Position numbers and translations under genes: made by a program. Shown in pieces: positions 20,431-28,995 of a stretch of DNA of 43,653 bases. Origin of the DNA: Salinisphaera sp. (lineage in GTDB: Bacteria; Pseudomonadota; Gammaproteobacteria; Nevskiales; Salinisphaeraceae). The notes beneath the pieces are model-generated. The model was not told the origin of the DNA, searched no databases, and worked only from the letters and a program-made list of their open reading frames with translations. How positions within the stretch are numbered: the first letter of the stretch is position 1; each line of letters starts with the position of its first letter. The stretch covers positions 1-43,653 of the forward strand of contig JAQIBT010000027.1 of the NCBI GenBank assembly GCA_027858915.1. Reading direction: 5' to 3'.

Positions 20431-21567
20431 CTATAAATCCGCCAGCGGGTGGCCGCTGTAGTCGTCCGGCAATCTGAAATGCGCGTCGATGCTCGCCGGA
20501 TCGACCTGATCCAGACGCGACGGCTGCCACTGCGGGTTTTTGTCCTTGTCGATCAGCAGCGCACGCACGCCTTCCACCAGATCAGGCTGACGCGTACGCT
20601 GCACTGCCATCGCCAGATCCTGTCGAAATACGTCCTCGATCGAGGCCTTGGCGTCGTGCGCGAGCTGACGATGCACCACCGCCAATGAACTGGGTGAGCC
20701 CGCAGCCATGGCTCTGGCGCCGTGGGCATACCAGTCGTCGGCCGCCGCCTCGCGCGTCAAGCACATCTGGTACTCCGCCACGCCCACGGTCTCGGCAAGA
20801 CGCGCAATCGTGGTTTGCCGGGCAAACAACGGAGAGTCGGCGCGCGCTGCATCTGCCGAGTCCTCGTCTTCGAATTCGCGCAGCACGCCCGCCAGCAGAA
20901 CGTCGTCGTAACGCCGCTCACCGTGCCAGTCGAGCGTCGTGAGCGCATCGAACAAGGCGCTACGCTGCTCATCTTCCAGCCGATAATCAGCCAGCCCCAG
21001 CCAGAGCGCATCGCCGGCAAACATCGGCGTGGTCGACAGCCCCAGAAACAGCCCGATCCGCGACGGCATGCGGCCCAGAAACCAGCTCGCGCCGACGTCC
21101 GGGAACAAGCCTATCGTGACCTCGGGCATTGCAATCCGACTGGATTGCGTCACTACGCGATGGCTGGCGCCGGCCATCAGCCCCAGGCCACCGCCCATGA
21201 CCACGCCATGACCCCAGCACAGAAACGGTTTCGGATAACGATGGATCAGGTGATCGAGGCGATATTCCACCGCGAAATAATGCTCGGCTTCGCCGCCGGA
21301 CCCGTCGTCTGCTTCGCGTATGGCCCGATACAGCCCGACGATATCACCGCCCGCGCAAAAGGATTTTGCGCCACTGCCGGATAACACCACACAGGCGATG
21401 TCGTCGCGGGCTGCCCACTCCTCGAGCTTTGGCAGGAGCGCATCAATCATGGGCAGCGAGAGCGCGTTCAGCGAACGCTCTGCGTTGAGCCGAGCATAGC
21501 CCACACAGTGACCGTTGCCCGTGTCGCGTTCTTCGAATATGACGGATATCTCAGTCTTCTCAGTCAT
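20431..21567 (-). CDS. 3-hydroxyisobutyryl-CoA hydrolase
   Basis: A 378-residue crotonase-fold hydrolase freeing 3-hydroxyisobutyrate from CoA, the step that distinguishes valine breakdown. It shows [13 protein letters not shown] (70-82), [17 protein letters not shown] (121-137), and E149 with D157 in [15 protein letters not shown]; these are spaced by eight like the Glu169/Asp177 pair of human HIBCH. The C-terminus [21 protein letters not shown] is the HIBCH hallmark, absent from ordinary hydratases. The ATG at 21567 overlaps the stop of the hydratase remnant (ATGA at 21567-21564), which decides against an upstream ATG at 21582 and shows that operon coupling survived the decay of the preceding gene. 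Confidence 0.94.
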   Translation of the reverse strand: MTEKTEISVIFEERDTGNGHCVGYARLNAERSLNALSLPMIDALLPKLEEWAARDDIACVVLSGSGAKSFCAGGDIVGLYRAIREADDGSGGEAEHYFAVEYRLDHLIHRYPKPFLCWGHGVVMGGGLGLMAGASHRVVTQSSRIAMPEVTIGLFPDVGASWFLGRMPSRIGLFLGLSTTPMFAGDALWLGLADYRLEDEQRSALFDALTTLDWHGERRYDDVLLAGVLREFEDEDSADAARADSPLFARQTTIARLAETVGVAEYQMCLTREAAADDWYAHGARAMAAGSPSSLAVVHRQLAHDAKASIEDVFRQDLAMAVQRTRQPDLVEGVRALLIDKDKNPQWQPSRLDQVDPASIDAHFRLPDDYSGHPLADL

Positions 21568-21923
21568 CGCTGGACGTTCCAATTCGGCGAGCGCTGGTTT
21601 AGAAGCACCTGCACTCCTTCATGTGGATCTTCGGTGTCGAACAGACCCGCGAACACGTGATGCGCGCCGGCACGGCCGGCTTCCAGGGCGCCGTGCTGGG
21701 CCGTATCGATCAACCGCTTGCTTGCGGCGGCTGCGCGTGGCCCCTGCTGGCCTGCCTGTTCTGCCAGCCACGGCAGGCGCTGGGTTCCGCCGCCTGGGAG
21801 CAGGCCGATCTTCGTCTCCGGCAAGCCGAGTTTTTCCGGCGACTCCGCCATTCGAATATCGCAGGCCAGCGTCAGAATCGCTAACCGGCCGGCGTTGTGG
21901 ATTGTTGGTTGCTCGTTGCTCAT
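21564..21923 (-). pseudogene. Internally deleted enoyl-CoA hydratase
   Basis: About 119 codons remain of a gene that should have about 260. The open frame joins an N-terminal stretch ([19 protein letters not shown]) directly to the core segment [32 protein letters not shown], then to a C-terminal scrap ending [20 protein letters not shown], the usual end of a hydratase. The first oxyanion-hole region (about 80 residues) and much of the C-terminal domain are missing. The frame remains open and the ATG overlaps the preceding remnant's stop (ATGA, 21923-21920), while its own stop overlaps the hydrolase start. A folded hydratase is not possible. The intact counterpart is the gene at 1-312. Confidence 0.87.
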
Positions 21924-22126
21924 CGAAGTGCTTCTCCATTGATACATCCGCCGTCCCGGCCCGTCATAGCGGCCTCGAAGCCCTGTCCTTGTGCGCTCGG
22001 CCGGTTAGCACCCGGCTCGCTCAGGCAATACACGGCCAGGCTTTCGGCGCTTGCCAACACGCGCATGCGAACTCCAGCATCGCTTCACGCACAACTCTTT
22101 GTGCATCCGCTCGGTTCGACATCCAT
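21920..22126 (-). pseudogene. Shredded acyl-CoA dehydrogenase (three short pieces)
   Basis: Three scraps of a gene like the isobutyryl-CoA dehydrogenase at 349-1509 lie in order within 207 bases. They are: the start MDVE followed, one frame over, by ADAQRVVREAMLEFA (compare the intact N-terminus MDFELNEEQRAYREAASDFA); [18 protein letters not shown] (compare LTSGQKLASYCLTESGAG); and [17 protein letters not shown] (compare GEGFKFAMKGLDGGRIN). At least two frameshifts and two or three deletions removed over 300 residues, including the catalytic Glu region. It sits between intact mmsA and the hydratase remnant, exactly where an mms-type operon carries this gene. Confidence 0.85.
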
Positions 22127-22162
22127 GATGGTCCCCTGCTCGTAGCGGAGCGCGGCACGTGG

Positions 22163-23689
22163 CTAAGCCATATTGATGGTCATGTCGGGCCCGTCTGGCA
22201 CGTCATCCTCTGGCCAGCGCGACAGCACCGTCTTGGTCTCGGTGTAGAAACGCACGGCCTGCTTGCCGTACGCATGCAGATCGCCGAAGAACGAATTCTT
22301 GGAACCGGTGAATGAAAAGAACGGCGCCGGCACCGGAATCGGCAGATTGATACCGACCTGGCCCACTTCCGTGTCGTGCTGATACTTGCGCGCAGCCGCC
22401 CCTGATTTGGTAAAGATAGAGGTGCCGTTGCCGTAGGGGTTGGCGTTGATCAGATCGATCGCTTCCTCGAGCGTATCGACGTGCATCAGGCACAACGCCG
22501 GGCCGAAGATTTCCTCCTGGTAGACGCGCATGTTGGTGGTGACGTTGTCGAAAAGCGTGGGGCCCACCCAGTTGCCATCGGGATAGCCTTCGACTACACA
22601 GTCCGAGCCGTCGAGCAGAACGTCCGCGCCTTCACCCGCCGCACCGGCAATGATCTCGCGCACACGATCGCAGGATTTCCTATTGATCAGAGGGCCATAG
22701 GCGGCATTCTCGTCGCCCGGCGCGCCCGGCCGAATTCCAGCCAGGGCCGTCTTGATATCAGACACCCAGCCGCGGGTACTTTCACCGACCAGTACTGCGA
22801 CCGAAATGGCCATGCAGCGCTGCCCGGCAGCACCACAGGATGATCCCACCAGCGCCGACACCACCCGTTCCTTATCGGCATCGGGCATGACCACCATGTG
22901 GTTCTTGGCGCCGGCCATCGCCTGCACGCGCTTCAAGTTATCGGCGCCGCGACGATAGACGTACTGGGCGACCGGCACCGAGCCAACAAACGATATGGCC
23001 TTGATATCCGGATGATCGAGAATGGCATCGACCTGGCGTTTGTCGCCGTGAATCACCTGTAACAATCCCGACGGGAAACCCGCCTCGACGAACAGCTCGG
23101 CAAGCATGGTCGGCGTCAGCGGATCCTGCTCGGACGGTTTCAGCACGAAAGCGTTGCCGCAGGCCACCGCCAGCGGGTACATCCACAGCGGGATCATGGC
23201 CGGGAAATTGAACGGCGTGATGCCGGCACAAACGCCGATCGGGTGCACATAGCTGTGGGTATCAATATTGGATGCCACGTTCTCGGCCGTCTCACCCATC
23301 ATATGGGTGGTCATACCACAACCGTGTTCCACCACTTCGATGCCGCGCCAGACGTCGCCCATGGCATCTGCAAAGGTCTTGCCGGTTTCCTCTGCCAGCA
23401 CCGTGGCGATCTCCTGCTGGTGTTCCTTGAGCAGCGCCTGATAACGCAGTAGACAACGCACGCGTTGAACCGTGGGGACATCCCGCCACTGCTTGAATGC
23501 CACCTTGGCCGATCCGATGGCTCGATCCATTTCCTGGCCGGTGGCGACCGGCACCTGCGCGATGACTTCCTGGGTCGCCGGGTTGTTCAACTCAATCCAG
23601 TCGGCTGTATCGCTATCGACGAAAGCTCCGTCGATGAAAAGCGGCACCCGCCGGCTCTGACGAATTCGATCAATGATCTTGCTGGTCAT
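22163..23689 (-). CDS. mmsA: Methylmalonate-semialdehyde dehydrogenase (CoA-acylating)
   Basis: A 508-residue aldehyde dehydrogenase converting methylmalonate semialdehyde to propionyl-CoA, and malonate semialdehyde to acetyl-CoA, with CoA and NAD. It shows the NAD-fold strings [16 protein letters not shown] and [28 protein letters not shown], and the nucleophile C292 in [17 protein letters not shown]. The usual ALDH general-base Glu motif is replaced by [14 protein letters not shown], the mark of the CoA-acylating MMSDH group. The length is normal. It is the first gene of the second valine operon. It could also serve beta-alanine breakdown, because the bauA-like aminotransferase nearby makes malonate semialdehyde. 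Confidence 0.96.
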   Translation of the reverse strand: MTSKIIDRIRQSRRVPLFIDGAFVDSDTADWIELNNPATQEVIAQVPVATGQEMDRAIGSAKVAFKQWRDVPTVQRVRCLLRYQALLKEHQQEIATVLAEETGKTFADAMGDVWRGIEVVEHGCGMTTHMMGETAENVASNIDTHSYVHPIGVCAGITPFNFPAMIPLWMYPLAVACGNAFVLKPSEQDPLTPTMLAELFVEAGFPSGLLQVIHGDKRQVDAILDHPDIKAISFVGSVPVAQYVYRRGADNLKRVQAMAGAKNHMVVMPDADKERVVSALVGSSCGAAGQRCMAISVAVLVGESTRGWVSDIKTALAGIRPGAPGDENAAYGPLINRKSCDRVREIIAGAAGEGADVLLDGSDCVVEGYPDGNWVGPTLFDNVTTNMRVYQEEIFGPALCLMHVDTLEEAIDLINANPYGNGTSIFTKSGAAARKYQHDTEVGQVGINLPIPVPAPFFSFTGSKNSFFGDLHAYGKQAVRFYTETKTVLSRWPEDDVPDGPDMTINMA

Positions 23690-23915
23690 GGCCTACATCC
23701 AACTGCTTGTTAGTAAGGTTTGGAATACGCTTGGGAAGAGACAGCTGCAGTGACGCAATGGGGCGCCTGCCATGCTCGTCCGTATGTTCTGACATGCCGT
23801 GTTTCTGACTAAGCTCTATCGTCCCATATGTCAAGCCGGTTGCACGCCCTGGAGACCCAGCGCAGCGGAGCCGGCTCTTGGGTGCATCGCCGACGGCAGG
23901 CGCTGTCAGAGGAGT

Positions 23916-23945
23916 GGCCCGCCGGCTGTCACCGGCCGGCGGGCC
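23916..23945. terminator. GC-rich hairpin GGCCCGCCGGC-N8-GCCGGCGGGCC
   Basis: A perfect 11-base inverted repeat with an 8-base loop lies 27 bases downstream of the stop of the binding-protein gene, in the 282-base gap before mmsA. No T-run follows on either strand, so it is not a canonical intrinsic terminator. It may end transcription with Rho or stabilise a 3' end. The rest of the gap holds no gene I can support. Confidence 0.4.
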
Positions 23946-23971
23946 GTCGGGTTACATTCCCCGGCCCGGTA

Positions 23972-25201
23972 TCATTGCCTGGTCAACGCACAGCCGGACT
24001 GCGAAAGCGGCGGATAGGCCTTATCGCCAGGGATGGTACGAGCCACCGTGGCAACATCCCAACCGCCCGTTGACTCCGATGGCTTCTTGACCTTGAGCAG
24101 GTACATGTCGTGCACCAGCAAGCCATCGTTGCGAATCTCGCCACCCTTGGCGAAGAAGTCCTTGATGGGATGATTACCCATAGCCTTGCGTACCGCGTTG
24201 CTATCGTCGGTGCCTGTCGTCTTGACCGCATTCAGATAGGCCATCGTGGCCGAATACAACGCCGCATGCGGGAAGGTCGGCGTCGTGCCGCCGTGCGCCA
24301 GATAGCGTTTGGTCCAGGCCCTCGACGCTTCGTCGTGGTTCCAATACCAGCCGCTGGTGAACTCCAGACCCGCCGCCGTCTTCAAGCCCAGGCTCTGGAC
24401 GTCGCTGATCAGCACCAGCATGCCCGCCAGCCTCTGACCGCCCGCGACGATGCCGAACTCGTGGGCCTGCTTGACCGCGTTGACCGTATCCTGACCGGCG
24501 TTTGCCAGCGCCACCACTTGAGCACCCGACGCCTGTGCCTGCAGCAGATAGGACGAAAAATCGTGCGTGCTCAGCGGCGCACGAACTGACCCCAGGGTCT
24601 TGCCACCGAGCTGCTTCACCACAGCGCGCGTGTTCTTCTCCAGTGAGTGACCAAAGGCATAGTCAGCGGTGATGAAAAACCACGATTTGCCTCCGTTCTT
24701 GACGATTGCAGTGGCGGTACCAACCGGCAGCGCGTGCGTGTCATAACCGTAGTGGATACCGTATTTCGTACAGGCACTGTTGGTCAGCTGAGAGGTCGCT
24801 GAACCCGTGTTGATGGTAATGATGCCTTTCGCGGAAGCCAGCTGCTGCACCGCCAAACCCACCGCGCTGTTGGTCAGGTCCATGATCACATCGACCTTGT
24901 CGCGATCAATCCATTCGCGTGCCTTGGCCGATGCGATATCAGGCTTGTTCTGATGATCCGCTGACACGACCTCAATCGGCTTGCCGAGAACCTTTCCACC
25001 GAAGTCATCGACGGCCATCTTGACCGCCGCTACGGCGCCCGGCCCCGAGAAACCAGTCGAATACGTACCCGACATATCCCCGAGCACCCCGATCTTGACC
25101 ATGCCGTCTGCGTTGCCGGCTGCATTTGCCTGTCCGGCCACCAGCAATACACCCGCAAGTGCCGCAGTCACCGCCAGGCGACGACTAATAAGCGTAAACA
25201 T
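23972..25201 (-). CDS. ABC transporter periplasmic binding protein, branched-chain amino acid type
   Basis: A 409-residue exported type I periplasmic binding protein of the LivJ/LivK (Peripla_BP_6) group. Residues 1-28 are a signal peptide with Arg-Arg, a hydrophobic core and the ANA-A cleavage site. The mature part begins VKIGVLGDMSGTYSTGFSGPGAVAAVKMAVDDFGG, the hallmark N-lobe, followed by VVSADHQNKPDIASAKAREWIDRDKVD. Two cysteines (near SACTKY and the C-terminus) might pair. No permease or ATPase genes of the Liv type are near, so the partners must be elsewhere. Its place upstream of mmsA suggests uptake of a branched-chain amino acid or related acid, but the ligand cannot be read. Confidence 0.9.
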   Translation of the reverse strand: MFTLISRRLAVTAALAGVLLVAGQANAAGNADGMVKIGVLGDMSGTYSTGFSGPGAVAAVKMAVDDFGGKVLGKPIEVVSADHQNKPDIASAKAREWIDRDKVDVIMDLTNSAVGLAVQQLASAKGIITINTGSATSQLTNSACTKYGIHYGYDTHALPVGTATAIVKNGGKSWFFITADYAFGHSLEKNTRAVVKQLGGKTLGSVRAPLSTHDFSSYLLQAQASGAQVVALANAGQDTVNAVKQAHEFGIVAGGQRLAGMLVLISDVQSLGLKTAAGLEFTSGWYWNHDEASRAWTKRYLAHGGTTPTFPHAALYSATMAYLNAVKTTGTDDSNAVRKAMGNHPIKDFFAKGGEIRNDGLLVHDMYLLKVKKPSESTGGWDVATVARTIPGDKAYPPLSQSGCALTRQ

Positions 25202-25426
25202 CGTTTTCCCTGTTTATTTTAATTGGCCCTATGAACAATGCGACTTGCCCCACGAGCGGCCCATGCAACTTTGGTTGAACAGCTGATGCTGCCATGGCTC
25301 TGCGCCTTGCCTTGCGCCCCTCCCAAGAGCCTTCTTGATTCATCGAATGAGTCGATAATCAGCGCTTATCTCTACGAGGCCACGGCGCGCTAATACCCCG
25401 ATGGGCCAGCTGATTTAACAACCTAA

Positions 25427-26356
25427 TCAATAGGATGTTCGAGAGCCCGACTCAATGGCAGCCAGAAATGTCTCAAGAATCCGGTGAGGCCGCCGACCAT
25501 GACGGGTAATCGCGGCATAGTCGACCCGATATCCATAGTCAGCGCCGCACAATCGCAACAACTGACCGGCCTCAACCCAGCGCTGAGCGAAGTGCTCCGG
25601 CAGAAAGCCGATATAACAGCCGGTCAGCAAAAGAAACGCGATCCCCTCACGATCACTTGCCGTCGCAGTGCCGTTAAGCGCTGCATGGCTTGATTGGCCC
25701 TCTGCAGACAGCAAATACGCTGGCTGAACAGCATCAGCGGCTGCAATAGACGCAGCGTCCGCAGCCTCACCCCAGGCTGCAAGCGAATGGAACGCGCCGC
25801 AGTATAAATAGCTGGTCTCGGTATACAGGTGCTGGTAATCCAACGCATTTATGGCGTTCACCATCGGCACCACCCCCACATGGAAGCGGCCATCGATCAC
25901 GCCGCTTTCTACCTCACCCGAGGGACGCATGTAGATATTGATATGCACCTCCGGGCCCTGCGCCTTGAGTCTCGCCAGCGCGTGGGTGATTTTCATTTGC
26001 GGCAGACTGACGAGATTGTCGGTGATACCGATATTCAGCTCGCCGCGAAGCGCACTGTGCAGGCTGTTGACTTCGGTGCGAAAGGTTTCCGTGGCAGCCA
26101 ACAACTGCATCGCCGCCTCGTAAACCTCTCGTCCTTCCTCTGTCAGCGAAAAGCCGGAGCGCCCGCGCTGGCAAAGCTTCAGCCCGATTCGCGCCTCCAG
26201 GTCAGCCATATAGAGGCTGATCGCTGACCGGCTTATGCCGAGCGCGGGCACGGCGGCAGTAAAGCCGCCACTGTCGACAACTGCCTTGAACACGCGGATC
26301 AGGCGAATCTCGAGGTCACCGACCCGCCCCAACGGGTGGATTTTTTGCAGCGTCAT
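25427..26356 (-). CDS. LysR-family transcriptional regulator (BauR-like by position)
   Basis: A 309-residue LysR regulator. The winged helix-turn-helix occupies about residues 15-75 (LIRVFKAVVDSGGFTAAVPALGISRSAISLYMADLEARIGLKLC, then GFSLTEEGREVY). The effector domain begins at LRGELNIGITDNLVSLPQMK. It is divergent from a beta-alanine:pyruvate aminotransferase, the arrangement of bauR and bauA in Pseudomonas aeruginosa, where BauR activates beta-alanine use downstream of polyamine breakdown. That role is inferred from position and family; the effector is unknown. The 133-base divergent region holds an imperfect inverted repeat suited to LysR binding. A 225-base gap to the binding-protein gene has no recognisable gene. 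Confidence 0.88.
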   Translation of the reverse strand: MTLQKIHPLGRVGDLEIRLIRVFKAVVDSGGFTAAVPALGISRSAISLYMADLEARIGLKLCQRGRSGFSLTEEGREVYEAAMQLLAATETFRTEVNSLHSALRGELNIGITDNLVSLPQMKITHALARLKAQGPEVHINIYMRPSGEVESGVIDGRFHVGVVPMVNAINALDYQHLYTETSYLYCGAFHSLAAWGEAADAASIAAADAVQPAYLLSAEGQSSHAALNGTATASDREGIAFLLLTGCYIGFLPEHFAQRWVEAGQLLRLCGADYGYRVDYAAITRHGRRPHRILETFLAAIESGSRTSY

Positions 26357-26428
26357 GGCGGAGGGTCTAAGTCATCATTTCACCACGTTAGTTTTTCTTC
26401 ACGTAAACGTCGAGAAGTAAAAATTTAA

Positions 26429-26453
26429 CGACTTAAGCAAGCCGACTAAGTTG
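26429..26453. promoter_or_regulatory. Inverted repeat CGACTTA-N11-TAAGTTG, candidate LysR site
   Basis: An imperfect 7-base inverted repeat (one mismatch) with an 11-base spacer lies 37 bases upstream of the aminotransferase ATG, within the divergent LysR-aminotransferase region. A second weak repeat, ACGTT-N16-AACGT, lies about 26385-26410. LysR regulators often bind interrupted dyads of this size near the divergent promoter. Support is symmetry and position only. Confidence 0.4.
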
Positions 26454-26489
26454 TCAGCTTCAACCGCCGCCCGCTTCAGAGGGATCCTG

Positions 26490-27851
26490 ATGGCTACCAC
26501 ACAATTGCAACGCATGGATTTCTCGCAGCGCGCCAATGCGCTCACCGCCGCCGACTTCGATGCCTACTGGATGCCTTTCACTGGCAACCGCCAGTACAAA
26601 TCCGACCCCCGATTGATCGTGGGTGCGCAGGGCTGCTATTACACTGCAGCGGACGGCCGCCAGATTTTCGATAGCCTGTCGGGTTTATGGTGCGCGAGCT
26701 TCGGCCACGGCCGCAGCGAAATCGCCGACGCGATTGCCCATGCCGCCCGCGAACTGGATTACGCACCGCCGTTTCAGTTCGCCCACCCGCTGGCGTTCGA
26801 GCTGGCCAGCCGTATCAAGGCACTGACGCCGACCGGGATGGATCATGTGTTTTTCACCAACTCCGGCTCAGAATCTGCAGACACCGCGATCAAGATCGCC
26901 CGCGCCTACTGGCAAAAACGCGGAGCGACCCAGAAGACCCGCCTGATCGGGCGCGCCAAGGGCTATCACGGCGTCAACGTGGGCGGCACCAGTATCGGCG
27001 GAATCGAAGCCAACCAGAAACACTTTGGCGACCTGCTGGCTACCGAGCATCTGCCGCACACGCTGCTCGACGACAACCGTTTTTCCCGCGGCATCCCGGA
27101 ACACGGCGCGGAGCTCGCCGATGCGCTGGAAGACCAGATCGCGGCCCACGGCGCCGACAACGTCGCGGCGGTCATGGTCGAGCCCATGAGCGGCTCGGCC
27201 GGCGTGATCGTGCCGCCCAAAGGCTATTTACGACGGCTGCGCGCGATCTGCGACCGTCACGACGTGTTGCTGATCTTCGACGAGGTGCTGACCGGTTTTG
27301 GCCGCACTGGCGCCAGTTTCGGCGCCGAACTGTTCGGCGTGACGCCGGATGTCATGACGCTGGCCAAGAACCTGACCAACGGTGCAGTGCCCATGGGTGC
27401 GGTCGTGGTCAACGACGACATCTATCGCACGTTCATGAACGCCGATCTGCCGGAATACCAGGTCGAATTTGCCCACGGCTACACTTATTCGGCGCATCCG
27501 CTGGCCTGCGCAGCCGGTCTGGCCGCACTCGATATCTACGAGCGCGACAACATGGTCGAACGGGCCGCCGCACTCGCCCCCTACTTCGAAGAACAGGTAC
27601 ACGGCCTGCGCGGACTGGCCCATGTGGCTGACATCCGCAACCTCGGGCTGGCTGCGGCGATCGAGATCGAGACCGTCGACGGCGAGCCGGGCAAGCGTCC
27701 ATGGCAGATCTCGATGGCGGCCTGGCAGCGCGGCATCTATCTGCGCTTTGGCGGCAACACCATCCAGCTCGGCCCGCAATACGTCTGCGAGCGCGAACAG
27801 ATTGATTCGCTGTGCAACGTACTCGAAGAAATCGTACCCGGCGTCGACTGA
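26490..27851 (+). CDS. bauA: Beta-alanine (omega-amino acid):pyruvate aminotransferase
   Basis: A 453-residue class III PLP aminotransferase moving the amino group of beta-alanine, and probably other omega-amines, to pyruvate, giving malonate semialdehyde and alanine. It closely follows the Pseudomonas omega-APT pattern: YWMPFTGNRQYKSDPRLIV, DSLSGLWC, NSGSESADTAIKIARAYW, GRAKGYHGVNVGGTSIGG, D264 in IFDEVLTGFGRTG and the PLP lysine K293 in LAKNLTNGAVPMG. The ATG at 26490 (MATTQLQ) has GAGG eight bases upstream; an in-frame TTG 13 codons earlier lacks one. The MmsA in this window could take its product onward. SpuC-like putrescine:pyruvate activity is an alternative, but the omega-APT match is better. 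Confidence 0.92.
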   Translation: MATTQLQRMDFSQRANALTAADFDAYWMPFTGNRQYKSDPRLIVGAQGCYYTAADGRQIFDSLSGLWCASFGHGRSEIADAIAHAARELDYAPPFQFAHPLAFELASRIKALTPTGMDHVFFTNSGSESADTAIKIARAYWQKRGATQKTRLIGRAKGYHGVNVGGTSIGGIEANQKHFGDLLATEHLPHTLLDDNRFSRGIPEHGAELADALEDQIAAHGADNVAAVMVEPMSGSAGVIVPPKGYLRRLRAICDRHDVLLIFDEVLTGFGRTGASFGAELFGVTPDVMTLAKNLTNGAVPMGAVVVNDDIYRTFMNADLPEYQVEFAHGYTYSAHPLACAAGLAALDIYERDNMVERAAALAPYFEEQVHGLRGLAHVADIRNLGLAAAIEIETVDGEPGKRPWQISMAAWQRGIYLRFGGNTIQLGPQYVCEREQIDSLCNVLEEIVPGVD

Positions 27852-27882
27852 GACCACCACATCCGTGGCCTGACAGGCAGCC

Positions 27883-28857
27883 TCAGACAGCAGCCGATGG
27901 ATCAAGACGATGGCGGGACCGCTTGTCTGCAGCACGCAAGCACAAGAAATCATGACCCAGCGTGGCCGCAGCGATGGCCGTGATCTCCGCATGATCATAG
28001 GCCGGGGCGACTTCGACTATATCCATACCTACCAGGTTGCAATCATCCAGCCCACGCAGAATTGCCAACGCCTGTGCGGTCGACAGTCCACCAGCGACCG
28101 GCGTGCCGGTACCGGGGGCGAATGCGGGGTCCAGGCAATCGATATCGAAGGTCAGATAGGTCTTATCGCCACCGATCACGTCGCGAATATGCTCGAGCAC
28201 GGCCTCAGGTCCGTGGCGATGAACCCAAGGCGCATCCAGCACGGTGAAACCGCACGGCTCGCTATGGGTGCGGATACCGATTTGTAGCGAGCGCTCGGGG
28301 TCGATCAGGCCCTCGTTGATCGCCCGGGTCAGCATGCTCCCGTGGTCGAGGCGCCCAGGTTGATCCGGCCAGGTATCCGGGTGCGCATCGAACTGGAGCA
28401 GCGCCAGCGGGCCGTGGACCGCAGCATGGGCACGCAACAGCGGGTAGGTCACGACGTGATCGCCACCGAAAGTCAGCATGGAAGCGCCACTGGCTAAAAT
28501 CCTCTCAGCATGCGCCTCGACCGCGCCGACCATATGCTCCGGATGACCGAAATCGAGAAAACAGTCGCCATAGTCGCTGACCGCAAGATGCTCGAACGGA
28601 TCAAAGCCCCAGGGAAAGGCCGGCAGTTCGGCGAGTTGGGTAGAGGCCTGACGAATGGCGCGCGGGCCAAAGCGCGAGCCGGGCCGGTTGCTGGTGGCCG
28701 CATCGAACGGGATACCGCTCACAACGACTTCGGCCTCGCCCAGCTTGCGGGTATAACGACGGCGCATGAAGCTTAGCGCGCCACCGTAAGTCATTTCCTG
28801 CTGGCGGCCATACAGGCTATCCGCATGAAACGCCTGGTCACCGTTGTTATCGTCCAT
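27883..28857 (-). CDS. Ureohydrolase, probable agmatinase or guanidinobutyrase
   Basis: A 324-residue manganese ureohydrolase that would release urea from agmatine (giving putrescine) or 4-guanidinobutyrate. All metal ligands are present: H134 in FGGDHVVTYP, D157, H159 and D161 in FDAHPDTW, and D238 and D240 in LTFDIDCLDPAFAPGTGTP. The N-terminal SGIPFDAATSNRPGSRFGPRAIRQAS is the agmatinase-group substrate-gating segment. It follows the first PuuB-like gene on the same strand by 138 bases and is convergent with the aminotransferase. Lying downstream of the polyamine genes favours agmatinase, but family members acting on other guanidino acids look alike. Confidence 0.9.
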   Translation of the reverse strand: MDDNNGDQAFHADSLYGRQQEMTYGGALSFMRRRYTRKLGEAEVVVSGIPFDAATSNRPGSRFGPRAIRQASTQLAELPAFPWGFDPFEHLAVSDYGDCFLDFGHPEHMVGAVEAHAERILASGASMLTFGGDHVVTYPLLRAHAAVHGPLALLQFDAHPDTWPDQPGRLDHGSMLTRAINEGLIDPERSLQIGIRTHSEPCGFTVLDAPWVHRHGPEAVLEHIRDVIGGDKTYLTFDIDCLDPAFAPGTGTPVAGGLSTAQALAILRGLDDCNLVGMDIVEVAPAYDHAEITAIAAATLGHDFLCLRAADKRSRHRLDPSAAV

Positions 28858-28995
28858 GTCCAGATTCCCTCACCTGTATTGCCAGCCTGTCAACGGTCTG
28901 GGCATCAATATCCGGCCAGGACATTAACCGCCGGGCGTTTGGTATGTCGATCCTGGAACATCACGGAGCAGCCGCCGGCCCCGCGGACAGGCACG

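Noticed and set aside
23799-24090. Small open frames in the gap downstream of the binding-protein gene
   Set aside because: They overlap each other in three frames, cover the GC-rich hairpin and the end of the neighbouring gene, and resemble no protein.
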